A stretch of DNA of 64,000 nt, taken from NCBI RefSeq assembly GCF_900105615.1, contig NZ_LT630003.1, forward strand, positions 1,984,001 to 2,048,000, in the 5' to 3' direction. The notes below the pieces were generated by a model, which saw only the letters and a program-made list of their open reading frames with translations, was not told the origin of the DNA and ran no database searches. Below are positions 26,451-35,339 of the stretch, one piece after another. Positions within the stretch are counted from its first letter, which is position 1, and every line of letters starts with the position of its first letter. Both the position numbers and the translations under genes were made by a program. This DNA comes from Lacrimispora sphenoides JCM 1415 (GTDB lineage: Bacteria; Bacillota; Clostridia; Lachnospirales; Lachnospiraceae).

Positions 26451-26642
26451 CTACCTGCTGATTAATACATGATCACCGTTTTTCAGCTGAACCACATCCG
26501 CCCGAAGAGCTTTTCCTAAATCAGTCAGACATATTTCCCGCTCCTTGGAATCCGGGATATAAAGGGTCAAAGGATCACCTGATATGATTCTTTCTTTGTT
26601 ATCTGTTATATAAACCATTATCTCCGGATTACTTTTCCCCAT
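26451..26642 (-). CDS. Small YIEGIA-associated (capping complex subunit-like) protein
   Basis: A 63-residue protein (EIMVYITDNKERIISGDPLTLYI near the start, ending VVQLKNGDHVLISR) with an SH3-like beta pattern. I recognise it as the small partner usually encoded next to YIEGIA proteins, named capping complex subunit for YIEGIA. It overlaps the end of the YIEGIA gene by 14 nt and follows AGGAGGAAATATCA. Function is unknown; a soluble partner of the membrane protein is inferred. Confidence 0.72.
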   Translation of the reverse strand: MGKSNPEIMVYITDNKERIISGDPLTLYIPDSKEREICLTDLGKALRADVVQLKNGDHVLISR

Positions 26643-27549
26643 TGATATTTCCTCCTATATCTATATCCATAATTGTAGTGATTTTTCTGCTGCTTTCCAG
26701 TACTGGCGTCTTTTTAATTACGTCTATGATGGCATCAGGATCACGGATTATTGGAACAAAAGCCAATAACAACGCTCCATTTTTATAATTTTTCCGGGTA
26801 AAACTGTACCGTTTTACGCCAAAGGTCCGGGTAGCCTCAAAAAGCATGGCCTGCCTCTGCCCATAATTCTCAACCGTGATTCTGAATTTATCATTTTTGG
26901 GCTCTATAACAATGCCGATCCCTTCTTTTAAAAACAAATCCCGGCTTCTCTCAGTTCCCAGTACATTGGTAACATACATGCCATTTACAAACAGATCTGA
27001 ATGGTCTATTGTTATTTTTCCTTCCCTTATGTTGCAGATGTCACCGATGCATTTGCCTTTTGTTATTCTTGTCAGGAAATAAATCATACCAAAACCGCTG
27101 GCTGCGGCACCTATCATGTTTATGACCAAACTGTCAACAGATACAATACTTAAAACCAATACTACAAACAGGGAAGTAAGCAGGGATAAATAATTTCTGG
27201 ATTCATAGGTTTTGGCAATGCCATCAATATAGGCAGCTCCTCTTTTTGAATATTCCGTTTTTTCCAGATCCTCAAGGCTTTCTTTTTCTGTTTTTCTCAC
27301 ATCACGGAAGTGCTGGATGGCTAAGGCAATAAAAGTTACGGCCGTAAATTCTTTATTTAACAGGGAGGGAATTGCAACAGCCCCCAGAGAAGAAGCCAGA
27401 ATGCCTATCACAATGTTAATGAAGCCACCGGTAGGATAACTGGGATTTTGACGGGTATCAATACGAAGTGTAATAGCCCGCGCAATAGTACCCATTACGA
27501 TACCGCACAAAATGATGAAAAGATCGTGAAATGCCAGTGTTTTTTCCAT
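26629..27549 (-). CDS. YIEGIA family membrane protein
   Basis: A 306-residue protein with two or three N-terminal transmembrane segments (DLFIILCGIVMGTIARAITL, IVIGILASSLGAVAIPSLL), a family motif reading YIDGIAKTYESRNYLSLL (about 107-124), further membrane segments (LVINMIGAAASGFGMIYFL) and a soluble C-terminal half. The YIEGIA family is mostly found in spore-forming Firmicutes and has no settled function. No Shine-Dalgarno is seen; a 22-bp dyad lies where it should be, 9 nt before the start. It heads an apparent operon with the cap gene and the xdh-like genes. Confidence 0.78.
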   Translation of the reverse strand: MEKTLAFHDLFIILCGIVMGTIARAITLRIDTRQNPSYPTGGFINIVIGILASSLGAVAIPSLLNKEFTAVTFIALAIQHFRDVRKTEKESLEDLEKTEYSKRGAAYIDGIAKTYESRNYLSLLTSLFVVLVLSIVSVDSLVINMIGAAASGFGMIYFLTRITKGKCIGDICNIREGKITIDHSDLFVNGMYVTNVLGTERSRDLFLKEGIGIVIEPKNDKFRITVENYGQRQAMLFEATRTFGVKRYSFTRKNYKNGALLLAFVPIIRDPDAIIDVIKKTPVLESSRKITTIMDIDIGGNINGEK

Positions 27550-27558
27550 ATTTTTATC

Positions 27559-27580
27559 ATGGTATCACTCGTGAAACCAT
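27559..27580 (-). promoter_or_regulatory. 22-bp dyad just before the YIEGIA start codon
   Basis: ATGGTATCAC-TC-GTGAAACCAT forms arms matching at 9 of 10 positions, ending 9 nt before the start codon and replacing the expected Shine-Dalgarno. It may be an operator or an mRNA hairpin controlling initiation. Confidence 0.45.
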
Positions 27581-27633
27581 ATTTCTCCAATCCTTATTTT
27601 GGTCTATTATCTCCTTTTTGTCTTACAATATGC

Positions 27634-27680
27634 AAAAAACCAGCGGCGGCTTTGAAATGGGAATTCAAAGCCGCCGCTGG
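27634..27680 (-). terminator. Intrinsic terminator of the amino-sugar operon
   Basis: Perfect 17-bp GC-rich stem (CCAGCGGCGGCTTTGAA with its complement, 27640-27656 and 27664-27680), loop of 7 nt, followed on the minus strand by six T residues. It lies 39 nt past the RpiR gene. Confidence 0.95.
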
Positions 27681-27718
27681 TTTCCATATGAGAGAAACTG
27701 CTGCTTTTTATGAGCAGG

Positions 27719-28531
27719 CTATTTTAAATGAGACTGTTTCACAATGGTTTCTACCGTAATATTCATCTTTTTCTTTCGGGCCTCATCCTTTAGAAGAATC
27801 AGACAAAGAAGATCGATCGTATAAAGAGTAGATAACTGACTGTTTACAAACCTTTCCTGATCAACAAACAAAGGATTTACTACGGGAAAACAAAAATCAG
27901 CGCACTGTGCGATCGTGCTGTTGGTAAAACTGGTCAGACCTATGAGCTTTGCTCCATTTTGTTTTGCCGCCCTGACAGCATTGATTACTTCCGCGGTTTC
28001 ACCGGATATGGAAATTGCAATTACCAGATCACCGGGGCCTAAAATTGAGCTGTATATTACCATCAAATGAGAATCTGTTACGCTCTGTACATGAAATCCC
28101 ATACGTGACAGGCGGAGCATGGTTTCACAGGCAGTGAGCCCCGATGATCCCACTCCGAATATATAGATATTTCCTGCCGCTGCAATCTGGTCTGCCAGGT
28201 ACTCCAATGCTTTTCTATCTATCATCTGGTTGGAATGTTCAATTACGGTCTTATAAAAATCATAAACCTGAGAAACAAGATCATCTGAGTGAGCAATCTT
28301 GTTTCCTGCCCCTGCGCTGCCAAGCTGGATTTTCAGTTCTGCAAAAGACTTTTGTCCTACCTTTTTGCAGAAACGGGTAATTGTGCCGTCAGAAACTCCC
28401 ACGGTAGCTGCAAGAACAGAGATATTCATATTCCGAATATTATTGCCTTCCTTCAAAATGTAATCAGCGATACTTCGTTCTTTATCAGTAAACGTATTAT
28501 ATTTCTTTTGAATTGATGAAAGAATATCCAT
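27719..28531 (-). CDS. MurR/RpiR family transcriptional regulator
   Basis: A 270-residue regulator: N-terminal HTH_6 domain (DYILKEGNNIRNMNISVLAATVGVSDGTITRFCKKVGQKSFAELK, in pieces, about 20-70) and a C-terminal SIS sugar-phosphate-binding domain (IYIFGVGSSGLTACETMLRLSRMG and AISISGETAEVINAVRAAKQNGA). Such proteins sense sugar phosphates. As the last gene after a PTS and nanE, it probably senses an N-acetylhexosamine 6-phosphate and controls the operon. Confidence 0.92.
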   Translation of the reverse strand: MDILSSIQKKYNTFTDKERSIADYILKEGNNIRNMNISVLAATVGVSDGTITRFCKKVGQKSFAELKIQLGSAGAGNKIAHSDDLVSQVYDFYKTVIEHSNQMIDRKALEYLADQIAAAGNIYIFGVGSSGLTACETMLRLSRMGFHVQSVTDSHLMVIYSSILGPGDLVIAISISGETAEVINAVRAAKQNGAKLIGLTSFTNSTIAQCADFCFPVVNPLFVDQERFVNSQLSTLYTIDLLCLILLKDEARKKKMNITVETIVKQSHLK

Positions 28532-28659
28532 ATTGTACCTCTTATACTTTCGTCTTTAATTTGTGAAAAACTGAACCCATATTAATAAAGTGTTCTTATT
28601 ATATCACCTTTTAATAAAAACGAAAAGATTTTAGAGGAAACAGGAAGGGATGAATTTTT

Positions 28660-29307
28660 TTAATTAAAAACCTTTGATACTGCCTCAGCAAATCCGCGTG
28701 TGATGCATTGGGGGCGTGTAATTGCAGTTCCCACAACGACTGCGTAAGCTCCTGATTCAATCGCCTTTGCTGCCTGATTCGGGGTGCTGAAATTTCCTTC
28801 TGCAATTACTGGGTGTTTACATTTCGCAATCAAAGACTGAAGCACCTGAAATTTATCCAGACCTTGAGACTGAGGCGTATATCCCAGCAATGTCAGACCC
28901 ACAAAATCAAAACCAATCTCGTCAGCACGCAGCCCCTCTTCTTCCGTTGAAATGTCAGCCATAAATTTTTGATGAGGATATTTTTCATGTAGCTTATATA
29001 AAAAATCCACATCCTGATTTATGGTAGCATCTACGGCGACTACATCAACACCGGTCCGAACCAGTGCATCTACTTCTGCAAATGTGGGTGTGATGTAAGG
29101 TTTGCCTTCCTCATATACCTTTTTGATAATCCCGATAATCGGAAGATCCACATGTTTCTTGATTTCTTCAATATCTTCCACGCTGTTTGCGCGAATACCG
29201 ACTGCGCCTCCTTCTTTTGCTGCCAGAGCCATACGCCCCATGATAAATGAACTGTGCAGGGGTTCCTCCGGAAGCGCCTGACAGGATACAATTAAACCTC
29301 TATTCAT
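28660..29307 (-). CDS. nanE: N-acetylmannosamine-6-phosphate 2-epimerase
   Basis: A 215-residue TIM-barrel of the NanE family: [17 protein letters not shown] at the N-terminus, [41 protein letters not shown], and the phosphate-binding end [18 protein letters not shown] plus [11 protein letters not shown]. It converts ManNAc-6-P to GlcNAc-6-P in sialic acid/ManNAc use. It begins 15 nt downstream of the PTS gene with a GGGAGATG site, which points to ManNAc or a related amino sugar as the PTS substrate. No nanA or nagA is seen in this window. Confidence 0.95.
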   Translation of the reverse strand: MNRGLIVSCQALPEEPLHSSFIMGRMALAAKEGGAVGIRANSVEDIEEIKKHVDLPIIGIIKKVYEEGKPYITPTFAEVDALVRTGVDVVAVDATINQDVDFLYKLHEKYPHQKFMADISTEEEGLRADEIGFDFVGLTLLGYTPQSQGLDKFQVLQSLIAKCKHPVIAEGNFSTPNQAAKAIESGAYAVVVGTAITRPQCITRGFAEAVSKVFN

Positions 29308-29322
29308 AAGTATTACATCTCC

Positions 29323-30816
29323 CTAATCTTCGCCAATTATGTCGTTTATTTTTGATTTTATCAGATCTGCTTTCGCTCCAAATATTGCTTGAATACCACC
29401 TTTTACTTCCAATACGGCCGTTGCGCCTTCCCGTTTTATGGCCTCTTTGTCAACCTTGGTAATATCCTTTACCGCTACACGCAGACGGGTGATACAAGCA
29501 TCACAATCTTCGATATTTTCCTTACCGCCCAGAGCCGCTAGTACTCGAACCGCCGTTTCAGCGATTGTACCCTTTGTCTCTACATTTACCTCATCTTCTT
29601 CTCCTGCCTCGCGGCCTGGAGTCGGAATGTTAAACTTTGTGATCAGGAAACGGAACAGCACATAATACAGAACCGCCCAGAATACTCCCACCACTACCAC
29701 ATAAATCCAGTGAGTCCTTGCATTGCCCTGCAGGACTCCAAATAAGGTAAAATCAATGATTCCGCCGGAAAATGTGTTGCCGATACGAACGCTTAAAAGA
29801 TCGGCAATCGCAAAAGAGAGACCATCTAAAAATGCGTGAATCACATACAGCCAAGGAGCTACAAACAGAAACATGAATTCAATGGGTTCTGTAATACCGG
29901 TTAAAAATGATGTAAGGGCTGCCGAGAAGAATAAACCGAATACTAATTTACGGCGTTTTTGGGGAACACAGTGATACATTGCAAGGCATGCAGCAGGTAA
30001 GCCAAAAATCATCGTATCAAAACGGCCTGCAAAGAACCGTGTACCCTCGGTATACATTCCTGTAAAATTAGGATCAGCCAGCTGGGCAAAGAATATCTTT
30101 TGAGCACCTGCAATCTCCTGGCCCGCCACAGTAGCAACTCCCCCCAATTCCGTATACCAGAACATAGGGTAAATCATATGATGCAGACCCACTGCTCCGC
30201 AAAGCCTCATCAAAAATCCATACAGGAAAGTTCCAAAAACTCCCATACTTGCAATGGTCTGACCGCTGGAGATCAACAATGACTGAAAAGGAGGCCAGAT
30301 CAGGAAAAATATTACACCGATAAAAATTGCTGCAAAAGAGGATATAATCGGTATAAAACGTGATCCTCCGAAAAATCCAAGAAACGGAGGCAGCTGTATA
30401 TCGCGGTACCGGTTATGAAAATAGGTAACCATACAACCAATAACAATAGAGCCTACGACTCCGGTATCTATTGTGTTTCCATCCGGTTTAAAGACTGACA
30501 GCAGTGCACCAATCGATGCATTCATAACAAGAAACGCAACCGCAGCTGCCAGACCCGCCGTTCCTTTATCTTTTTTTGCAAGCCCCACTGCCAGACCAAT
30601 ACACATGATTAACGACAGATTTCCAAACACCACTTCCCCAGCCTTGCTCATAACAGTAAATATTGCCTGCAGAGCAAAAATGTTCAAAAATGGATAGGCT
30701 GCGATCGTGTTTGGATTGGACATTGCCCCACCGATTCCTAACAGGAGACCTGCTGCCGGAAGAATGGCAATCGGTAACATAAATGCCTTACCTAATTTTT
30801 GAAGCTGCTTAAACAT
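29323..30816 (-). CDS. PTS system EIIBC component, glucose/N-acetylhexosamine family
   Basis: A 497-residue fused EIIC-EIIB transporter of the Glc family. The EIIC domain (about 1-380) has around ten membrane helices beginning LGKAFMLPIAILPAAGLLLGIG (in pieces) and the GITEPIEFMFLFVAPWLY active loop. The EIIB domain at the C-terminus carries the phosphorylated Cys in DCDACITRLRV. No EIIA domain is encoded here. The ATG at 30816 follows AGGAGGAGG; an upstream in-frame start lacks such a site. With nanE and rpiR, the likely substrate is ManNAc or GlcNAc. Confidence 0.9.
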   Translation of the reverse strand: MFKQLQKLGKAFMLPIAILPAAGLLLGIGGAMSNPNTIAAYPFLNIFALQAIFTVMSKAGEVVFGNLSLIMCIGLAVGLAKKDKGTAGLAAAVAFLVMNASIGALLSVFKPDGNTIDTGVVGSIVIGCMVTYFHNRYRDIQLPPFLGFFGGSRFIPIISSFAAIFIGVIFFLIWPPFQSLLISSGQTIASMGVFGTFLYGFLMRLCGAVGLHHMIYPMFWYTELGGVATVAGQEIAGAQKIFFAQLADPNFTGMYTEGTRFFAGRFDTMIFGLPAACLAMYHCVPQKRRKLVFGLFFSAALTSFLTGITEPIEFMFLFVAPWLYVIHAFLDGLSFAIADLLSVRIGNTFSGGIIDFTLFGVLQGNARTHWIYVVVVGVFWAVLYYVLFRFLITKFNIPTPGREAGEEDEVNVETKGTIAETAVRVLAALGGKENIEDCDACITRLRVAVKDITKVDKEAIKREGATAVLEVKGGIQAIFGAKADLIKSKINDIIGED

Positions 30817-30840
30817 AAAATATACCTCCTCCTTGGGCGC

Positions 30841-30858
30841 ACATTGTACAAGTAATGT
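30841..30858. promoter_or_regulatory. Dyad between the PTS promoter and start codon, possible operator
   Basis: An 18-bp imperfect dyad, ACATTGTAC-AAGTAATGT, with a central TTGTACAA/TTGTACAAG palindrome, lies between the promoter and the PTS ribosome binding site, a fitting place for the RpiR-type regulator. Binding is inferred only. Confidence 0.35.
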
Positions 30859-30888
30859 ATCAATATGCATTTCTTTTTGGTTAATTTC

Positions 30889-30917
30889 ATTATATTTTAT
30901 AAAATAATTTTAGTCAA
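30889..30917 (-). promoter_or_regulatory. Sigma-A promoter of the PTS-nanE-rpiR operon
   Basis: On the minus strand TTGACT (30917-30912), 17 nt, TATAAT (30894-30889). The PTS start codon lies about 72 nt downstream. Confidence 0.8.
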
Positions 30918-31151
30918 TCCTTTTTTAATAATAATTATTTTAATAAAACATAAATAATAATCCGAGTGCTTCAACAGGTATTGCAGCAGTTAAGGGTATT
31001 ATGTGATATGTTGCAAGAACAATGGTATGTGGGAAAACTGGCTGGAAATAGCCATTTACGATACTGCTCCATGAATATAAAGCAGTGGAAAAATGTGTTA
31101 TTTACCGGGGCCATCGCCCCGGCTTTTAATAAGCATAAGATTTAGTATAAA
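30918..31151. other. Intergenic region between the PTS promoter and thymidine kinase, with a hairpin
   Basis: No gene is called. A perfect hairpin CCGGGGC-CATC-GCCCCGG at 31105-31122 is followed on the plus strand by CTTTT. It is in position to end the tdk transcript on the minus strand, but the U-tract is better on the plus strand, where no upstream gene is visible. Confidence 0.4.
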
Positions 31152-31718
31152 CTATTGCCTGATTTTACCTTCTTTATAGTGTTTACGGCACAATGAAATG
31201 TATTTATCATTTGCCCCCATTAATATTTGCTGTCCTTCTCTGATTACATTTCCATCTTTATCAATCCTGGCATTCATATTGGCACTATTCCCGCACCAGC
31301 AGACCGTCTTAAGTTCCTCAATTTCATCTGCCAGTTCCATCAAACGTTTGGATCCGGGAAAAAGGTGGGATGTAAAATCCGTTCTAAGGCCATAACAGAA
31401 AACTGAAATATCGTATTCATCTACAATCTTAGAAAGCTGTTCAATATCATTTTCAGAAAGAAATTGTACCTCATCCACAATGATCGCATCCAATTCTTTG
31501 ATTGAATTATAATCCTCATATTTGAATTCAGACCATAAAATGCAATCTGCTTCCAGCCCGATTCTTGATCTGATTTTCGTTTTTTCGTCCCTGGTTTCTA
31601 AATCAGGTTTTATTAATAAAACGTTTTTTCCCTTTTCTAAAAAGTTATATCTTGTCATTAGTGCGTTAGCCGTCTTAGAACTTCCCATTGCACCATATCT
31701 GAAAAACAATTTACCCAT
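31152..31718 (-). CDS. tdk: Thymidine kinase, type II
   Basis: A 188-residue type II thymidine kinase. The P-loop is YGAMGSSKTANAL (about 9-21), the Walker B/lasso region is IIVDEVQFLS, and the catalytic Glu follows that Asp. The zinc-binding CWCGNSANMNAR (CxxC) starts the C-terminal module, though a second pair (CRKHYKEGK) has only one Cys. It phosphorylates deoxythymidine to dTMP in the cytoplasm. It starts 7 nt after GGAG and appears monocistronic. It complements the cdd-pdp-deoC salvage operon at 34.7-37.2 kb. Confidence 0.95.
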   Translation of the reverse strand: MGKLFFRYGAMGSSKTANALMTRYNFLEKGKNVLLIKPDLETRDEKTKIRSRIGLEADCILWSEFKYEDYNSIKELDAIIVDEVQFLSENDIEQLSKIVDEYDISVFCYGLRTDFTSHLFPGSKRLMELADEIEELKTVCWCGNSANMNARIDKDGNVIREGQQILMGANDKYISLCRKHYKEGKIRQ

Positions 31719-31903
31719 TTATTTCTCCTTTACTGTAAATAAAATATATCCATGATCCATAATAATTTAACATAATATCATGAAACACTTTTAGCAACAG
31801 GAACTCAAAAGCTACGAATCCTATATTATCTTAGCACCATTTTACTATTAGTCAATCGTATATTCGCAATCCACTTCGCTGCTTGATTAGGTTAAATTGA
31901 TAT

Positions 31904-32413
31904 TTAAACACTTAACTTATACAGGTAATGCAGCATCTCACCGTTGTAGTATGTTGTATAAAACTCTTTGACCTTATTCATGCCATTTCGCTCAGCAATT
32001 TTTATCGAAGCTGAATTATCCGATTTGATGACTGAATAGATTTCTTTTTCTTTCAAAACTTCAAATACATATCTTATTATTTCTGCTGTAATTTCACCCG
32101 CATATCCTTGTTTCCAGAACTTCTTTTTGAGTAGATATCCAAGCTCAAGAACCAATTCTCCTTCTACGTTTTGATATGATAAACCAGCATTTCCTATGAA
32201 TTCATCAGACTCCTTTAAAGATATTCCCCACAGCCCAAAACCATATTTCCGATAGCGGTCGATATTTCGATCGAGCCATACTTGAACGTCTTCATCGGTA
32301 AATTGGTGCTCGTATGCATACATAACCTCATCATCCTGCAACATAGAAGCTAAGTTTACAAAATCGTTTTGCGTCATTTCTTTAGCCTTTAATCTTTTAG
32401 TTTCTAAGATCAT
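31904..32413 (-). CDS. GNAT family N-acetyltransferase (RimJ/RimL-like)
   Basis: A 169-residue RimJ/RimL-type acetyltransferase: N-terminal ILETKRLKAKEMTQNDF, the acetyl-CoA loop KKKFWKQGYAGEITAEIIRYVFE, and the C-terminal SVIKSDNSASIKIAERNGMNKVKEF typical of the family. The acceptor (protein N-terminus, drug or metabolite) is unknown. The ATG at 32413 follows GGAGGGA by 5 nt; an upstream in-frame ATG was rejected on spacing. Confidence 0.88.
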   Translation of the reverse strand: MILETKRLKAKEMTQNDFVNLASMLQDDEVMYAYEHQFTDEDVQVWLDRNIDRYRKYGFGLWGISLKESDEFIGNAGLSYQNVEGELVLELGYLLKKKFWKQGYAGEITAEIIRYVFEVLKEKEIYSVIKSDNSASIKIAERNGMNKVKEFYTTYYNGEMLHYLYKLSV

Positions 32414-32602
32414 ACGTTCCCTCCAATATATACACTTCAATATTTATTTTACCGGAAAAACTAAGCGGGTGACTTACTTGATGAGATTAAATTGTTAAAA
32501 AAACTACTAACTTAATTACTGATAGCTAGTAGTTTCCTATACATAATCTATTTATTGGCTCGGTAATACGCTCATTTTGAGTTGTTTAGCAAATTTCATG
32601 AA

Positions 32603-32962
32603 TCAAATAAAACTATAACATTCCCCAAAGCAAATTAAACCTATTATAACCACCTTAGTGATTTGTTTCGGAGTTTGATATAAGATAAATAATATACCTG
32701 CCCATAAAAATAATTCTAAGATATATTTAATGTCAAGATACCAAAGACCACAGACAAATGTTTGTCTGGTCATAAACATTAAAATTGAAGCTGCAATAAT
32801 AATTGAAATAATCCTCTCTCCTTTTGCATACCAACAAATAAAAGCCATAAGAGGGGAAAGGAATGTCATTGCAACCCAAATCATCATATAGGATCTTGGA
32901 AAAAAACCGGCTTTTTCGATAGGGTTCCTAATATAATTCCTGCAAGCAGAATTGCAAATGAA
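32603..32962 (-). pseudogene. 5'-truncated remnant of a polytopic membrane protein gene
   Basis: The open frame codes for a four-helix hydrophobic protein, and coding-like sequence (NYIRNPIEKAGFFPRSYMM) extends 25 codons upstream of the first ATG (32887) to a stop 4 nt from the end of the neighbouring hydrolase gene. There is no Shine-Dalgarno site before the ATG, and part of another frame just upstream also reads as a membrane helix (AILLAGIILGTLSKKP). The gene has therefore probably lost its N-terminal half by deletion or frameshift. The family is not recognised with confidence. Confidence 0.5.
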
Positions 32963-32966
32963 CTAC

Positions 32967-33782
32967 TTAATTACAGTTATTTAGCCAATCATGAAAATGC
33001 AAATCAAACAATGGTTTATTTTCTATTTGCAGATTATGCCCTGCTTTATCAAGACACAGGAAGGTCAAACGCGGTAAATGCTTTACTAATCCCCATGTAT
33101 CTTCATAACCAACACAATTATCCTGTTTTCCTGTTAATACAACAATAGGTTTGTTGAAGTTTATATCTTTTAACGATGCTTCAAAAGAAAAACCATATCC
33201 ATCTTTTTGGTATGTATTAACGAAATCTATGTCAGCATCTTTTAGACCAGGCATGATTTCGCTTTTATATCTTTCCCATGTTTTAGTTGTAGCAACAACC
33301 GCATAATCCATAAAATCCTGAAATTCATCTTTCTCACTAGCTTCAGGTTTTAAATCCTGCTCTATAACAAGAATTTCTTTTTGCGCACGATTACGGTTTT
33401 CATGTTTACTTATTACACAAGGACACAATAAGAATACCCCACTGATATTTAGATTCGCTTTTGACATCAGCCCCAATGATAAATACCCGCCATAAGACTG
33501 GCCAACTAATAAAAAGCTTTCATCTTTAATGACCTCTTTTATAAAATTAATCACAAAAGTTAACATATCATCTGCATTTTTTATACCCGGATTCATCTCT
33601 GAACTGCCAAATCCTGGCAAATCAATATAAATCCTGCGATAATGATCCAAAGACTCCATGATAGGTTCAACACACCCGAGCATTGTTCTATGATCCTCTG
33701 GAAACCCATGAATACAAAGGATTGGTTTTCCCGAACCAATTTCTTTATAGTAAACAGAATGATTATCTATCTTACATATCAT
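32967..33782 (-). CDS. Alpha/beta hydrolase
   Basis: A 271-residue alpha/beta-hydrolase. The oxyanion motif is ILCIHGFPED (about 20-29), the nucleophile elbow is LLVGQSYGGYLSLG with the Ser in GQSYGG, the acid lies in VVLTGKQDNCVGYED, and the His is in DKAGHNLQIE. A cap insertion lies at about 130-200. It is a cytoplasmic esterase, lipase-like or dehalogenase-like enzyme; the substrate is unknown. The ATG follows GAGGTATGAAACAATT. Its 3' end abuts a truncated membrane gene. Confidence 0.88.
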   Translation of the reverse strand: MICKIDNHSVYYKEIGSGKPILCIHGFPEDHRTMLGCVEPIMESLDHYRRIYIDLPGFGSSEMNPGIKNADDMLTFVINFIKEVIKDESFLLVGQSYGGYLSLGLMSKANLNISGVFLLCPCVISKHENRNRAQKEILVIEQDLKPEASEKDEFQDFMDYAVVATTKTWERYKSEIMPGLKDADIDFVNTYQKDGYGFSFEASLKDINFNKPIVVLTGKQDNCVGYEDTWGLVKHLPRLTFLCLDKAGHNLQIENKPLFDLHFHDWLNNCN

Positions 33783-33909
33783 AATTGTTTCATACCTCTC
33801 ATTCCTATAAGTCTTCCGATCATACGCTTTTGCAATTTATAACAGCGGAACAAGGCATTTCAGCAGATGAATGCGATATATGAGATTGCAGTTAAATTCC
33901 GTTTCTTTT

Positions 33910-34416
33910 TTACTCAGCACTCACCCTTGTCACCACCATGTCTTTCACTACGGCTGGTTCCAATTCTAAAGCTACCGCAAGTTCACCGTAAAGCAGATCT
34001 TCTGCCATCTTAAAATAGAATTCATCCTTTGCCGAATTTTTCTTACCTTCTACCAGCCCCTTCTGTTTCCTTAAATATAGTGTTTTGATGATCTGAAGCC
34101 AGCCTGAACACTCATTTTTCATCATGATATCCTTATAGCTTCCTTCCCGTTGCCTTTCGTCAAGCACCCACGTGGTTGGAGTATCGGGAATCAGATTAAT
34201 CAGCTCTATGGCCTCTTCTCTGGTAGATACTTCTCTCATGGGTGCTTTTAGATTGTCTACGGGCGTATAAACAACACATTGCTGTGCCTCATAAAGAGGT
34301 TTCAGCGTATAGTAAAGGCGGTCCTCATCCACTGCGGACATGTTAAGGCTCCCTATCGCCTCTACCCTGCATATTCCATGGGTTCCGAATACTACTAGAT
34401 CATTTACCTGAAACAT
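33910..34416 (-). CDS. CarD/CdnL-family RNA polymerase-binding regulator
   Basis: A 168-residue CarD-like protein. The N-terminal RNAP-interacting domain is recognisable: FQVNDLVVFGTHGICRVEAIG, YYTLKPLYEAQQCVVYTPVDNL; the C-terminal helical domain reads EECS/GWLQIIKTLYLRKQKGL and ends with the DNA-binding-type helices. CarD/CdnL proteins bind the RNA polymerase beta subunit and affect open-complex formation. The ATG at 34416 follows GGAGGAATAATT. It is monocistronic. Confidence 0.9.
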   Translation of the reverse strand: MFQVNDLVVFGTHGICRVEAIGSLNMSAVDEDRLYYTLKPLYEAQQCVVYTPVDNLKAPMREVSTREEAIELINLIPDTPTTWVLDERQREGSYKDIMMKNECSGWLQIIKTLYLRKQKGLVEGKKNSAKDEFYFKMAEDLLYGELAVALELEPAVVKDMVVTRVSAE

Positions 34417-34594
34417 AATTATTCCTCCTGCCTGAATGCCAACACTTTGATACATAAGTTACGATTTCTATATCTTAAGTCTAACACTTTAAAAATTTTT
34501 TGTCAGTGTTTTTTATTTATTTAAATATTTTCGTGAAATTTAGCCAGAGAACACCTTGCTATTACTTGTGGAAATTGTATAAAAATAATTAGAA

Positions 34595-34642
34595 AACGCC
34601 CCAAAATTCAGACATTTGTAAGTGTGCTGCTTTTGGAGCGTT
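34595..34642 (-). terminator. Terminator of the pyrimidine-salvage operon
   Basis: 12-bp stem AACGCCCCAAAA / TTTTGGAGCGTT (one G-U pair) with a 24-nt loop, followed on the minus strand by T-rich sequence. It lies 30 nt downstream of deoC. Confidence 0.75.
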
Positions 34643-34671
34643 GAAAGAATATTTTATTATCCTGAAATAAC

Positions 34672-35322
34672 TTACTGTTTCTGCGCTGCCAGCTTAACAG
34701 CTGCACTGGCACCCACACGGCTGCATCCAGCTTCAATGAAAGCCCTTAAATCCTCAAGGGTTCTGACCCCGCCGGCCGCTTTTATCTTTACATCGGGACC
34801 GATGTGCTTTTTAAATAACTCTATATCTTCAAGAGTCGCACCCCCGGTACCGAATCCGGTGGAAGTCTTAATATAGTCAGCTCCGGCTTCCGTAACTGCC
34901 TTGCACATAGCGATCTTCTCTTCCTCTGTAAGATAACAGGCCTCGATGATGACCTTTAAGATGTTTTCGCCGGTTGCTCTTTTCAGTTCTGCGATTTCCT
35001 TTTCTACCTTGTCGTAGTCTCCATTTTTCACATCGCTGATATTTACTACCATATCCACCTCAGAAGCTCCGTCTTCAATGGCTTTTTTTGTCTCAAGGAC
35101 CTTTGATTCTGTCACACTGTAGCCCAGAGGAAATCCGACCACGGTACAGATATTAAGGCCTGGAAATTGTTCATGTACCCGGCTGATATAGCATGGTGGG
35201 ATGCACACGGAAGCGGTTTTATATTCCACAGCTTCCTTACAAAGCTCCTCAATGTCCTCCCAAGTAGCAAACGCCTTTAACTGTGTGTGGTCTACGTAGC
35301 TTAACATTTCTAAATCTGTCAT
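34672..35322 (-). CDS. deoC: Deoxyribose-phosphate aldolase
   Basis: A 216-residue class I aldolase of the DeoC family. DHTQLKAFATWEDIEELC at the N-terminus, VGFPLGYS, EVDMVVNISDVK, VIIEACYL and YIKTSTGFGTGGATLED with the Schiff-base Lys in IKTSTGF are all present, with the second Lys in VKIKAAGGVRT. It cleaves 2-deoxyribose-5-phosphate to glyceraldehyde-3-phosphate and acetaldehyde. It is the last gene of the cdd-pdp-deoC operon, 17 nt after pdp. Confidence 0.97.
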   Translation of the reverse strand: MTDLEMLSYVDHTQLKAFATWEDIEELCKEAVEYKTASVCIPPCYISRVHEQFPGLNICTVVGFPLGYSVTESKVLETKKAIEDGASEVDMVVNISDVKNGDYDKVEKEIAELKRATGENILKVIIEACYLTEEEKIAMCKAVTEAGADYIKTSTGFGTGGATLEDIELFKKHIGPDVKIKAAGGVRTLEDLRAFIEAGCSRVGASAAVKLAAQKQ

Positions 35323-35339
35323 TATTTTTTCCTACCTTT

